Shown piece after piece: positions 26,002 through 34,454 of a stretch of DNA of 64,000 nucleotides. Location of the stretch: contig JAKSKN010000003.1 of the NCBI GenBank assembly GCA_024401695.1, forward strand, positions 124,001 to 188,000, given 5' to 3'. Source of the DNA: Bacteroidales bacterium (GTDB lineage Bacteria; Bacteroidota; Bacteroidia; Bacteroidales; UBA932). Position numbers and translations under genes: made by a program. The notes beneath the pieces were generated by a model. It searched no databases. It saw nothing but the letters and a program-made list of their open reading frames with translations, and was not told where the DNA came from. The stretch's first letter is position 1; each line of letters starts with the position of its first letter.

Positions 26002-27176
26002 TTCTTGAATATCAATGCGGTGTTATGGCCACCGAAAGCCGAATTGAGTTTGAGAATGTATCTGATTGGCATTTTCAAAGGCTCGCCCGTGACAACGTGG
26101 AACGGAGCTTTTGGATTAGGAGTGGTAAAGTTGACCGTAGGCAGGACTTCCTGATGTTCCAGGGAGTGGATTATGCCCATCAGTTCAACGGATGTGCAGG
26201 ACCCGATCATATGCCCGACCTGGCCTTTCATGGAGTAGACCGGGATATCTGCCAGCCTGTCTCCGAAGATGCTGTACAGGCAGTTGTATTCTGCAGGCGC
26301 GCATTTTGGTGTACCTGTGCCGTGTAGATGGATACAGTCAATCTGGTCCGCGCTGATGCCTGCATCTTCCAGAGCTGCTGCCACTGCCCTGGCGGCCTGC
26401 TCCCCGGTCGGTTCCGGCTCTGTGACGGCGAAGGCGTCCATAGAGCAGCCGTATCCGCAGAGTTCGGCAAGAACAGGCACGTCGGCCGGCACCCGCGAGG
26501 AGTCTTCAAGCATAACGGCAACGGATGCTTCGCCAAGAACCGTTCCGCTTGCCTTGAGATCCATAGGCTTGCATTTGTACGGTGAAGGGTCGTCAGACAT
26601 TGACAGTGCGCCAAGTTTGAAGAAGCCGAGGAAGTTCACAGGCGAGATCATTGAATCTGCGCCACCGGTAACGACAGCCCCTGCGGTATGCTTGCGGAGC
26701 ATCCTCAATGAAAGACCTATCGCCTGCGCCGAGGCCGTACACGCAGAGGAGAACAGATGGCAACCGGCCCCGATATTCCATTTCCTGCAGAGTTCCTGCA
26801 TATCGGCGTTCATCCTGAAATGTGCTGAAGAGATGTCCTTGGTGCGGGCATAGTTGTCGATGTCGAAATAATCGACTCCGCCGCCGACATTCAGGACAAG
26901 TTCGTCAGCCTTGTATCTTTTCGAGAAGGCCGTCTTTGCATCAAGCTCACCCAGCGCCTGCTCGAAGAAATATACTTTTCTGTCGATTCCGCTGCCGGTA
27001 TGGACCACCCTGCCGCAACTGCGTATCTCGCCGGCGGCCTTCATCTCATATCCGTCTGTCTTGAAGTTCTGGATGTCATCGATGCAGAGCGTTCCCTGAC
27101 GAAGCGTGTCCATACACTCTTCGTAGCTGCACCCCAGCGGTGTCCTGGCTCCTATTCCCGTGATTACTGCCGCCAT
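25989..27176 (-). CDS. Beta-ketoacyl-ACP synthase (KAS II-like)
   Basis: 395 aa thiolase-fold condensing enzyme. The catalytic set is intact: Cys146 in SSACTASAQAIG, His285 in HLHGTGTP, Lys317 and His322 in KGQVGHMIGS; NSAFGGHNTALIF closes the protein. It shows the shape of KAS II and of the ApeO-type ketosynthases of aryl-polyene clusters, which work with a Cys-less partner; such a partner is encoded just upstream. Likely elongates acyl chains on the 127-aa ACP. Overlaps its neighbours on both sides, so expression is tightly coupled. Confidence 0.9.
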   Translation of the reverse strand: MAAVITGIGARTPLGCSYEECMDTLRQGTLCIDDIQNFKTDGYEMKAAGEIRSCGRVVHTGSGIDRKVYFFEQALGELDAKTAFSKRYKADELVLNVGGGVDYFDIDNYARTKDISSAHFRMNADMQELCRKWNIGAGCHLFSSACTASAQAIGLSLRMLRKHTAGAVVTGGADSMISPVNFLGFFKLGALSMSDDPSPYKCKPMDLKASGTVLGEASVAVMLEDSSRVPADVPVLAELCGYGCSMDAFAVTEPEPTGEQAARAVAAALEDAGISADQIDCIHLHGTGTPKCAPAEYNCLYSIFGDRLADIPVYSMKGQVGHMIGSCTSVELMGIIHSLEHQEVLPTVNFTTPNPKAPFHVVTGEPLKMPIRYILKLNSAFGGHNTALIFKKWER

Positions 27177-27727
27177 TCCCCAAGTTCGAATATTTCAGTT
27201 GCGCCTTTGCCGGAGCCAAGGAACGGGTGTCCGTTCCATTCCGACGGAGTCCCGAGGGCGAATCCGCATTCCACGGAACCGTCCGCATGGAGACGGCCGG
27301 CGCCGATGAGGACATTTCCTTCGGTGGGTGCGGTCAGGGCACAATACAACAATGCCGATGCAGAGTCAATGATGACGTTGTTGTCACCTTTCAAGTCATT
27401 TTCAATGGCGATGAAGCAGGGGACCATATTCCGCATCATCTTGAAGATATCCAGGGTGGATACGGCCGGGAACAGGCTGCAGATGTCCCGGATGTCAGAA
27501 TCAATGCCGCCCACAATGCCGCGTATGCTGTCGAAATTTTCTGTTTCGGCAGAAGCATAGTAAAATGGTGTATCCGAAGAGACACCCTTCCCTTCGAGGA
27601 ATTCCGCTGCCGTGAGCACGGCGGCCTGTGCCTCACGGTTGTAGTATTTCACAAGCTTGCGCTTCCGAAGGACGGCTGTGACCGGAATCGGCTCATCCGG
27701 ACCATATTTGCGAAAAATGAATTCCAT
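27164..27727 (-). CDS. Truncated ketosynthase homologue, chain-length-factor-like
   Basis: 187 aa, about half a ketosynthase; it matches the N-terminal half only, like the 'ketoacyl-synt_2' proteins in aryl-polyene loci. The active-site region reads IIDSASALLYCA (121-124 DSAS) where the catalytic Cys would be, so it cannot condense by itself. FALGTPSEWNGHPFL and GKGATEIFELGEW end the protein. A structural or chain-length role beside the adjacent intact ketosynthase is inferred. It overlaps the dehydratase by one base and the ketosynthase by 13. Confidence 0.75.
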   Translation of the reverse strand: MEFIFRKYGPDEPIPVTAVLRKRKLVKYYNREAQAAVLTAAEFLEGKGVSSDTPFYYASAETENFDSIRGIVGGIDSDIRDICSLFPAVSTLDIFKMMRNMVPCFIAIENDLKGDNNVIIDSASALLYCALTAPTEGNVLIGAGRLHADGSVECGFALGTPSEWNGHPFLGSGKGATEIFELGEWRQ

Positions 27728-28200
27728 TATTCCTTCTCGATGACAGCGCTGGAGGACGCAAACCTGATGAGTTCGTCGCTGACTTCCTTCATCTTGTCAT
27801 TGAGAATATCCAGAAAGGTGAAGATAAGCTCGCCTTCCGCACAGGTTTTGCCGTCTTTCATTGCCTTGACCCTGACTGCTCCATACTCGTCGGGATAGAA
27901 GCATTTGACATCGGCTCTGTAGACAAGTCTGTCACCCGGCGTCACCGTGCCGCGGAACTTGAAACGTTCAACCATAGTCAGCACCGCTCTGCGGTCCGGG
28001 CATCCCATTTCCTTGCGGCACCATTCGAAGAACACCCCTGACAGCTGGGCCATTCCCTCAATCATCATTGTACCGGGGAAAATCGGGTAGCCGGGGAAAT
28101 GCTCGTTGAAGATGTCGTCGGACAGGGAAACGCATTTCAGCGCCTCCACGTATTTGCCGAAGCATATCCTTGTGACTTTGTCTACGAGGTAGAATCTCAT
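27727..28200 (-). CDS. 3-hydroxyacyl-ACP dehydratase, FabZ-like hot-dog fold
   Basis: 157 aa. The hot-dog motif EHFPGYPIFPGTMMIEGMAQ gives the catalytic His34 and Glu48, as in FabZ. It would dehydrate 3-hydroxyacyl-ACP to the 2-enoyl form. No enoyl reductase is encoded in the operon, so double bonds made here may be kept (polyene-like product) or reduced by the general FAS enzyme. The C-terminal ~25 residues extend beyond typical FabZ. Overlaps the ACP gene by 4 bases. Confidence 0.88.
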   Translation of the reverse strand: MRFYLVDKVTRICFGKYVEALKCVSLSDDIFNEHFPGYPIFPGTMMIEGMAQLSGVFFEWCRKEMGCPDRRAVLTMVERFKFRGTVTPGDRLVYRADVKCFYPDEYGAVRVKAMKDGKTCAEGELIFTFLDILNDKMKEVSDELIRFASSSAVIEKE

Positions 28201-28580
28201 TTCTGTTCGTTGAGCTTGGTGTAGATTACGGTTGCAAGGTTATGGACGGTGAAGAGCTGGAATATGTCGTTGACGCTCTGGCCTTCCTTGTATTGAGAGC
28301 TGTCGAGGTTGCTGTTGAGTTTGGCTGCAAGTTCCGCGGTGATCTTGGCATCAGCAGGGAAACCGTCGGCGGAATAGTCGTTCATCGTGATCTCGGCAAT
28401 CTTCAATTTTACGCCGAAGACATTCTCGATCATATAGAGGATTTCGATGAAATCTATGCTCTCGGCGCCAAGGTCCCTGACCATTGCGCTGTCCGGCTTG
28501 ATATCATCGGTGGAATCCAGCCCGAAAATGGGCACAAGTTCTTCAATAAGTCTTTCCTCAATGTTCTGTTTATCGTTCAT
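28197..28580 (-). CDS. Acyl carrier protein, long form
   Basis: 127 aa, about 50 residues longer than housekeeping AcpP. The phosphopantetheine site is Ser41 in RDLGAESIDFIEIL (usual DSL). Helix II/III features are followed by an insertion (about 67-105: NDYSADGFPADAKITAELAA, KLNSNLDSSQYKEG) before a last helix (LFTVHNLATVIYTKLNE). It is the first gene of the minus-strand operon and presumably holds the growing chain. A separate normal acpP lies at 46781-47029, so this one is specialised. Confidence 0.88.
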   Translation of the reverse strand: MNDKQNIEERLIEELVPIFGLDSTDDIKPDSAMVRDLGAESIDFIEILYMIENVFGVKLKIAEITMNDYSADGFPADAKITAELAAKLNSNLDSSQYKEGQSVNDIFQLFTVHNLATVIYTKLNEQK

Positions 28581-28602
28581 AAATCAGCAGTTGAATGTTT
28601 TG

Positions 28603-28610
28603 CGAAGGTA
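28603..28610 (-). promoter_or_regulatory. Weak -7 box of the fatty-acid-type operon
   Basis: CGAAGGTA on the plus strand is TACCTTCG on the minus strand, one base off TAnnTTTG, 22 nt before the ACP start. It is the best candidate in the 86-bp gap shared with murA. Confidence 0.4.
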
Positions 28611-28651
28611 AATATTAAGTGGCAAAAAACAAAAAACAGACATTTTTTTAC

Positions 28652-28659
28652 TACATTTG
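28652..28659 (+). promoter_or_regulatory. -7 box directly upstream of murA
   Basis: TACATTTG, then exactly 7 nt, then ATG 28667. Same arrangement as murB and rnhB; predicts a leaderless or almost leaderless mRNA. Confidence 0.65.
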
Positions 28660-28666
28660 TTGGAAT

Positions 28667-29977
28667 ATGAGTTCATTCGTTATAGAAGGGGGCCGCACTT
28701 TGAGCGGCAGCATTGTACCTCAGGGCGCCAAGAACGAGGCCCTGCAGGTGCTCAGTGCCGTCCTTCTGACGAGTGAAGCCGTGACGGTTTCGAATGTGCC
28801 GGAGATCCTGGACATCAAGAACCTCATCCAGCTCATCAAGACTATGGGCGTGTCCGTCACGCGCCACGCCAAGGGTGAATACACCTTCGTGGCTGACCAC
28901 GTGGATGCACGGTACATCGGCAGCGAGGAGTTCGTCCGCAGCTGTGCGGCGCTCCGCGGATCAGTGATGGTCGTCGGCCCGCTGCTTGCCCGTTTCGGCA
29001 GGGCTTTCTTCCCGAAACCGGGCGGTGACAAGATAGGCCGCCGCAGGGTTGACACCCATATCGACGGTTTCATCAAGCTGGGTGCGAACTGCGAATATGA
29101 GCACAGTGTGCGCGCATACCGCCTTGATTCCGGCGATGGTCTCAAGGGTTGCTATATGCTTCTGGACGAAGCGTCGGTGACCGGTACCGCCAACATCGTA
29201 ATGGCCGCGACGCTGGCAAAAGGAGTTACCACCATCTACAATGCTGCCTGCGAGCCGTACGTCCAGCAGCTCTGCCGCCTGCTTGTCGCGATGGGCGCGC
29301 AGATCGAGGGCATCGGATCCAATCTTCTCCGCATCACCGGCGTCGAGAGACTCCACGGGGCGGAGCATACGATATTGCCGGATATGATTGAAGTCGGCTC
29401 ATTCATCGGGATGGCCGCCATCAACCGCAGTGAACTTACGATAAAGAATGTGTCCTGGGAGAACCTGGGCATCATCCCCGAGGCGTTCCGCCGTCTCGGC
29501 GTGAAGCTTGAGCAGCGTGGGGACGACATTTTCGTTCCGGCGCAGGAGAGTTACGAGATCGAGTCATTTATCGACGGGTCCATAATGACGCTCGCTGATG
29601 CTCCCTGGCCGGGCCTCACCCCTGACCTCCTGAGCGTGATGCTGGTGGTCGCCACGCAGTGCAAGGGCAGTGTGCTCATCCATCAGAAGATGTTCGAGAG
29701 CCGCTTGTTCTTCGTCGACAAGCTGATCGATATGGGCGCGCAGATCATTCTCTGCGATCCGCACCGGGCCGTAGTCATTGGCCACGACCACAAGATTGAC
29801 CTGAGGGGAGGCAGGATGACATCGCCGGATATCCGAGCCGGTATTGCAATGCTGCTCGCCGCAATGTCGGCGAAGGGTGTCTCGGAAATCGACAACATCG
29901 AGCAGATCGACCGGGGCTACGAAGACATAGAAGGTCGCCTGAATGCCCTTGGCGCTCACATTGAAAGGAAAAGTTAG
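28667..29977 (+). CDS. murA: UDP-GlcNAc 1-carboxyvinyltransferase MurA, Asp-type active site
   Basis: First committed step of peptidoglycan synthesis (PEP + UDP-GlcNAc). 436 aa, EPSP-synthase fold: QGAKNEALQVLSAVLLT with the conserved KN pair at 22-23, the catalytic loop FPKPGGDKIGRRRVDTHIDG, and DLRGGRMTSPDIRAG. The residue equal to E. coli Cys115 is Asp121. Asp there keeps activity but removes the thiol that fosfomycin alkylates, as known for mycobacterial and chlamydial MurA, so target-level fosfomycin insensitivity is expected. ATG 28667 is chosen from homology and the promoter; the frame from 28619 begins upstream of the -7 box. Confidence 0.96.
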   Translation: MSSFVIEGGRTLSGSIVPQGAKNEALQVLSAVLLTSEAVTVSNVPEILDIKNLIQLIKTMGVSVTRHAKGEYTFVADHVDARYIGSEEFVRSCAALRGSVMVVGPLLARFGRAFFPKPGGDKIGRRRVDTHIDGFIKLGANCEYEHSVRAYRLDSGDGLKGCYMLLDEASVTGTANIVMAATLAKGVTTIYNAACEPYVQQLCRLLVAMGAQIEGIGSNLLRITGVERLHGAEHTILPDMIEVGSFIGMAAINRSELTIKNVSWENLGIIPEAFRRLGVKLEQRGDDIFVPAQESYEIESFIDGSIMTLADAPWPGLTPDLLSVMLVVATQCKGSVLIHQKMFESRLFFVDKLIDMGAQIILCDPHRAVVIGHDHKIDLRGGRMTSPDIRAGIAMLLAAMSAKGVSEIDNIEQIDRGYEDIEGRLNALGAHIERKS

Positions 29978-29997
29978 TTAGTTAAAAATAGTGTATT

Positions 29998-32097
29998 ATG
30001 AAGGTTTTAAAGTTTGGCGGAAGCTCGGTGGCAAGTGCCACCAGAATGTCAGGTGTCCTTGACATCGTGACCGACGCCTTGCAGACCGACAGGGTTGTCC
30101 TGGTATCGTCAGCCATCAGCGGCTGTACCGACACCCTCATCGAAATCGGACGCAGGGCTTCAGAAGGCGACAGCAGCTGTCTTGACCTGGTCAGGACCCT
30201 GCAGGATCGTCACTCAAAAATCATTTCCCGTCTTTTCACCGGAAAGGAACTTGAAAAGATTTCGGAAAAGCTTTCAGTCTTTTCCGACCAGCTCCGCATC
30301 GCGGCAGAAAACATCCTCGGCAAGAAGTCAATCACAAAGGACGAGGCCGAGCACATCCAGACATTCGGAGAACTCTTCTCCACGACAATCCTCGCGTCGA
30401 AACTTGCCACGGAAAACTTCAAGGTCAAGTGGCTTGATTCCCGTGTGCTCGTGGTCAAGGACGATCTCAAACAGACATATTCCAATATCAAGTCTTCCGT
30501 TGACGTGAGTCCGGAAATCGACGTGTTCGTCGCTCCGGGATTCATCGCCCACGACGCAGCAGCCAGGATCGTGACCCTTGGCCGCGGCGGCTCCGACTTC
30601 AGCGCAGCTCTGTATGCAGCGGCGCTGGACGCAAACTCACTCCAGATATGGACCGACGTCCCCGGCATCATGACCTCGAACCCGAAGGTCGTCCCGGCTG
30701 CACGCACCATCCCGCAGATGTCCTACGAGGCGGCGCTCTGTATGGCGGAACACGGTGCAAAGGTTCTTTACGCCCCGACTGTCGCTCCTGCGATGGCAGC
30801 CAACATCGCCATCAACATACGCAACACCTTCGATCCCGCCAACCCGGGCACTATGATCGAGAAGCTCCCTACCAGGATGGTATGCGAGTGGATGGGCGTC
30901 AGCAATATGACCGTAGGCGAGAACGAACGCATCGTCGTGACTGCAGAAGGTCCGATTGACGAGCCTGTCGCCCACAAGCGTGCACTTGCAGCATTGAAGG
31001 ATGCCGGTATCGTTCCTATCGCGACCGGAGCCGAGACAGGATGCATCACGGTGGATGTCCGTCCGACTGTTGCCAAGGAAGCCTGCCGCGTGCTCCACAA
31101 GGAATTCTTCGAATTTGCAAAACTCAACGTGGTTGACCTGTACGTCGCCGGCAACGGCGCCGTCGGCAGCGCTCTCAAGACCTTCATCGAAGGCGGACGC
31201 GCTGTAGGCAACGGAAAGCAGGTCCATCTTGCCGAAATATCCAGCGACCACGGCTTTGCCGACAAAGTGCTCGCAAATGCGCCCCGCCATTCGATTTTCG
31301 TGGATTGTACCAACAGCGAGGACATATTCAAGAAATATGTTCCGCTTCTTGAAGCCGGAATCAGCATAGTGTCTTCAAACCGCCGTTCTCTTGCCGTTCC
31401 TTACGTCGAATACGCCGCAATGAAGCGTGCAGCGATGCGCAACGGCTGTTTCCTCCGTTACGACACGACCGTCGGCACAGCACTCCCTATCCTTGAATCC
31501 ATTTCCGGCGGAGCCGGCTGCAATGAGCTTGATTATATCGAGGCCGTTGTCTCCTGCACGCTCAACCATATCATCACAGGCTATGATGGTGCCAACACCG
31601 AAAGTTTTGCAACCCTTCTCCAGAAGGCACAGAAGGCCGGGCTTACCGAGAATGACCCTCGAATCGACCTTGGCGGCCGTGATGCTCTCCGCAAGCTTCT
31701 CATCCTCGCCCGCGAGGCCGGGATCCCTCTTGAGGAGGAAGACGTAGAGATAACCCCTATGCTCGGTCAGGATTACTTTGACTGCACTCTCGATGAATTC
31801 TACAGCAAGCTCGAGAAGGCGGAGCCTGAATTCATCAAGCGTGAGGCAGAGCTCGACGCCCTTGACAAGCGTCAGCGTTTCGTTGCATCCCTCCACCGCG
31901 ACTCCTCTGCGAAGAACGGCTACAGGGCAGAGATCAAGATGCAGCTTGTCGGTGTCGAGAGCCCGTTCTATTGGATCAGCGGCACTGAAAACGTCACCAT
32001 CATCAAGAGTGACAATTCAGCTCCGCTCGTCATCAGGGGAGCAGGCGAAGGAGCCCGTCAGGCAGCGTCAGGCGTGTTGAACGACATTCTAAAATAG
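29998..32097 (+). CDS. thrA: Bifunctional aspartokinase / homoserine dehydrogenase, shortened
   Basis: 699 aa, against ~810-820 for usual ThrA. Aspartokinase spans about 1-285 (KFGGSSVA, TLGRGGSDFSAA, GAKVLYAPTV). The regulatory part (about 298-372) has room for only about one ACT-like unit instead of the normal pair. Homoserine dehydrogenase follows from about 376 (LYVAGNGAVGSAL, SSNRRSLAVP, YDTTVGTALPILE, NDPRIDLGGRDALRKLLILA). It supplies aspartate semialdehyde to dapA/dapB and homoserine to threonine and methionine. Both catalytic domains look intact; altered feedback control is inferred. First gene of the thrA-dapB-dapA-dapF(-ddh) cluster. Confidence 0.95.
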   Translation: MKVLKFGGSSVASATRMSGVLDIVTDALQTDRVVLVSSAISGCTDTLIEIGRRASEGDSSCLDLVRTLQDRHSKIISRLFTGKELEKISEKLSVFSDQLRIAAENILGKKSITKDEAEHIQTFGELFSTTILASKLATENFKVKWLDSRVLVVKDDLKQTYSNIKSSVDVSPEIDVFVAPGFIAHDAAARIVTLGRGGSDFSAALYAAALDANSLQIWTDVPGIMTSNPKVVPAARTIPQMSYEAALCMAEHGAKVLYAPTVAPAMAANIAINIRNTFDPANPGTMIEKLPTRMVCEWMGVSNMTVGENERIVVTAEGPIDEPVAHKRALAALKDAGIVPIATGAETGCITVDVRPTVAKEACRVLHKEFFEFAKLNVVDLYVAGNGAVGSALKTFIEGGRAVGNGKQVHLAEISSDHGFADKVLANAPRHSIFVDCTNSEDIFKKYVPLLEAGISIVSSNRRSLAVPYVEYAAMKRAAMRNGCFLRYDTTVGTALPILESISGGAGCNELDYIEAVVSCTLNHIITGYDGANTESFATLLQKAQKAGLTENDPRIDLGGRDALRKLLILAREAGIPLEEEDVEITPMLGQDYFDCTLDEFYSKLEKAEPEFIKREAELDALDKRQRFVASLHRDSSAKNGYRAEIKMQLVGVESPFYWISGTENVTIIKSDNSAPLVIRGAGEGARQAASGVLNDILK

Positions 32098-32101
32098 GAT
32101 T

Positions 32102-32764
32102 ATGAAAGTTATCATAAGCGGTTATGGAAAAATGGGCCATATGGTGGAGGAGGCCCTCAAGCGTCGTGGAATAGAACTCGCGCTTGCCACTGAAGACGTA
32201 TGCAACGTTCCCCGCGATCTTGCAAAGGAATGCGTCTGCATAGATTTTACCACTCCCGATGCTTTCAGGGCTAATTATCCTGTGATTGCCGGTCTGTTCA
32301 AGGCCGTTGTCGTCGGCACGACCGGCTGGTACGACATCAAGGACGATGTCTTTGCCGCTTTCGAGAAAGAGGGTACCCCGCTTGTCTGGGCGTCCAATTT
32401 CTCAATCGGCGTCAATGCCTTCTTTGCTGCTGTAGAGCGCGCCTGCGAGGTGCTGAAAGGTCAGGGCTACACTCCTCACGTAGAGGAAATCCATCATATC
32501 CACAAGCTTGACGCCCCGAGCGGCACGGCAAAGAGCATCGCCGGCATCATCGCCGACACTCTTGGCGAAATGCCCGAGATCGGAGCACAGCGTATCGGTG
32601 AAGTGCCGGGCACGCATACTGCCGAATTCACTTCCGGAGTGGATAAACTCTCATTTACGCACGAAGCATTCTCCCGTCAGGGGTTTGCCGAAGGTGCGGT
32701 TGCTGCTGCCTTGCTTACCGAAGGACTGCAGGGCGTTCACGAATTTAAAGAAATTATCTTATGA
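32102..32764 (+). CDS. dapB: 4-hydroxy-tetrahydrodipicolinate reductase
   Basis: 220 aa, the short Bacteroidota form (E. coli 273). NAD(P)-binding ISGYGKMGHMVEEAL, then VVGTTGWYD, the substrate and catalytic motif EIHHIHKLDAPSGTAKSIA, and a C-terminal FTHEAFSRQGFAEGAV. Reduces the DapA product on the route to diaminopimelate. Four bases after thrA; overlaps dapA by 4 (ATGA). Confidence 0.96.
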   Translation: MKVIISGYGKMGHMVEEALKRRGIELALATEDVCNVPRDLAKECVCIDFTTPDAFRANYPVIAGLFKAVVVGTTGWYDIKDDVFAAFEKEGTPLVWASNFSIGVNAFFAAVERACEVLKGQGYTPHVEEIHHIHKLDAPSGTAKSIAGIIADTLGEMPEIGAQRIGEVPGTHTAEFTSGVDKLSFTHEAFSRQGFAEGAVAAALLTEGLQGVHEFKEIIL

Positions 32765-33645
32765 GCAAATTGAATCTCAAAGGATGCGGCACCGCGCTGG
32801 TTACTCCGTTCACAGCAGATGGTGCTGTGGATTACAAGGCTTATGCTGCCTTGATCGACCGTCAGGTAAAGGGCGGAATTGATTTTCTTGTGGCTCTCGC
32901 CACTACCGGTGAGACCCCGACCCTCTCTTCAGAGGAAAAGGTCGAACTCCTGAAACTCACCCACGAGCACGCTCCGGGCGTGCCTGTAGTGGTCGGCTGC
33001 GGTTCCAATGCAGTTCCGTCGACTCTCGCGAATATGAAACTTCTCGAGCCTTATGGTGTAGATGCCTGGCTCGTGGTCGTTCCTTTCTATAACAAGCCAA
33101 CCCAGGAAGGCCAGTATCAGTACTTCAAGGCCATTGCCGCCACGACCGACAAACCGATCGTCGTTTACAACGTTCCCGGTCGCACGGGTGCCAATATGAC
33201 CGCAGAGACCTGCCTGCGCCTTGCCCGCGATGTCAAGAACATTGTGGCCACAAAGGAGGCGTCCGGCAAGTTTGAACAGATCGAGGCCATTCTCAAGGAT
33301 GCTCCGGAGGGCTTCTCAGTACTCAGCGGCGACGACGATATGACCCTGTCGATTATGAAAATTGGCGCGAAGGGTGTCATCTCCGTCGCTTCAAACGTGC
33401 TTCCTGACAAGCTCGTCGCAATGACGGAGGCGGCCCTTGCCGGCGATTTCGCCAAGGCTGAAGCTCTTGAGGAACCGCTCAAGCCGCTCTTCAAGGCCTG
33501 CTTCGTCGAATCGAATCCGATTCCTGCCAAGGCAGCCCTTTCCATTCTCGGCTGCTGCACTCCGGCGATGCGCCTTCCGCTCGTCCCGGCATCATCCGGA
33601 ACGGTTGAGCTTATGAAGGACGTCCTCAAGAATCTCGGATGCTGA
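32761..33645 (+). CDS. dapA: 4-hydroxy-tetrahydrodipicolinate synthase
   Basis: 294 aa TIM-barrel aldolase condensing pyruvate and aspartate semialdehyde. GTALVTPFTADGAVDY start, ATTGETPTLSSEEK, Tyr in VVYNVPGRTGANM, and the Schiff-base Lys in IVATKEASGKF. Normal length. Its stop overlaps the dapF start by 7 bases. Confidence 0.97.
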   Translation: MSKLNLKGCGTALVTPFTADGAVDYKAYAALIDRQVKGGIDFLVALATTGETPTLSSEEKVELLKLTHEHAPGVPVVVGCGSNAVPSTLANMKLLEPYGVDAWLVVVPFYNKPTQEGQYQYFKAIAATTDKPIVVYNVPGRTGANMTAETCLRLARDVKNIVATKEASGKFEQIEAILKDAPEGFSVLSGDDDMTLSIMKIGAKGVISVASNVLPDKLVAMTEAALAGDFAKAEALEEPLKPLFKACFVESNPIPAKAALSILGCCTPAMRLPLVPASSGTVELMKDVLKNLGC

Positions 33646-34445
33646 AGTTCTACAGATATTCAGGCGCCGGCAACACTTTCGTCGTAATCGACGGCCGCAC
33701 GACCGACGCGGCACGCTTCAAGAAGAAAGAAGTCGTGCACGCCCTCTGCCTGCAGCACGGTACCGACGGCCTGATGATTCTGGAGAATTCCGACAAGGCG
33801 GACTTCCGTATGGACTATTTCAATTCCGACGGATCCGGCGGAATGATGTGCGGCAACGGCGGGAGGTGCATCGTCGCCTTCGCCGACGTTGTGGGGGTCA
33901 AGCCTTTCCATACCAAGGAATATTGTTTTGAAACGTCGGACGGTCTGCATCACGCCGAGATTTTGTCTCATCTCGGTGAATGCAAGATAGTCCGTCTTGA
34001 AATGAAGGACGTCGATGAGGTCAAGCCGCTATCCGGCGGATTCTTCCTCGACACGGGCACCCGCCATTTCGTGAAATTCGTCGAAGACGCGGATGCCGTT
34101 GACGTGGAAGCGGAGGGGCGTGAATTCCGCTGGAACGGGATATTCGCTCCTCAGGGAGTAAATGTGAATTTTGTAAGCAGGTGCGCCGACGGCTCGCTCC
34201 GTGTACGCACCTTTGAAAAGGGTGTCGAGGCGGAGACCCAGGCCTGTGGCACCGGGATAACGGCAAGCGCGATCGCCGCCTGTTTCAGCGGCATCCCGGC
34301 GACCTGCACTGACGGTGAAGTGATGACATACGACATCCGGGCAAACTGCGACAGCCTCTCTGTCGATTTCCGCCGTTCGGGTGACGGTTTCACGGCAGTG
34401 CACCTTACCGGCCCGACTTTGAACCTGGGTGACCTGGTAGAATAA
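33639..34445 (+). CDS. dapF: Diaminopimelate epimerase
   Basis: 268 aa. Interconverts LL- and meso-diaminopimelate using two Cys: MMCGNGGRC and ETQACGTGITASA. KFYRYSGAGNTFVVIDGR is the family start. Its presence implies that an LL-DAP-forming route (DapL, not in the window) operates as well as the Ddh route encoded next door. Confidence 0.96.
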   Translation: MLKFYRYSGAGNTFVVIDGRTTDAARFKKKEVVHALCLQHGTDGLMILENSDKADFRMDYFNSDGSGGMMCGNGGRCIVAFADVVGVKPFHTKEYCFETSDGLHHAEILSHLGECKIVRLEMKDVDEVKPLSGGFFLDTGTRHFVKFVEDADAVDVEAEGREFRWNGIFAPQGVNVNFVSRCADGSLRVRTFEKGVEAETQACGTGITASAIAACFSGIPATCTDGEVMTYDIRANCDSLSVDFRRSGDGFTAVHLTGPTLNLGDLVE

Positions 34446-34450
34446 ATTTG
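34443..34450 (+). promoter_or_regulatory. Possible internal -7 box before ddh
   Basis: TAAATTTG overlaps the dapF stop codon and lies 4 nt before the ddh ATG. It fits the close-spaced box pattern seen elsewhere in the window and could drive ddh separately from the operon. Confidence 0.4.
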
Positions 34451-34454
34451 GAAT

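Noticed and set aside
29978-29997. Attenuator or leader peptide before thrA
   Set aside because: Only 20 bases separate murA and thrA; there is no room for a leader peptide or hairpins. The AGTTAGTTAGTTA repeat there is too short to interpret.
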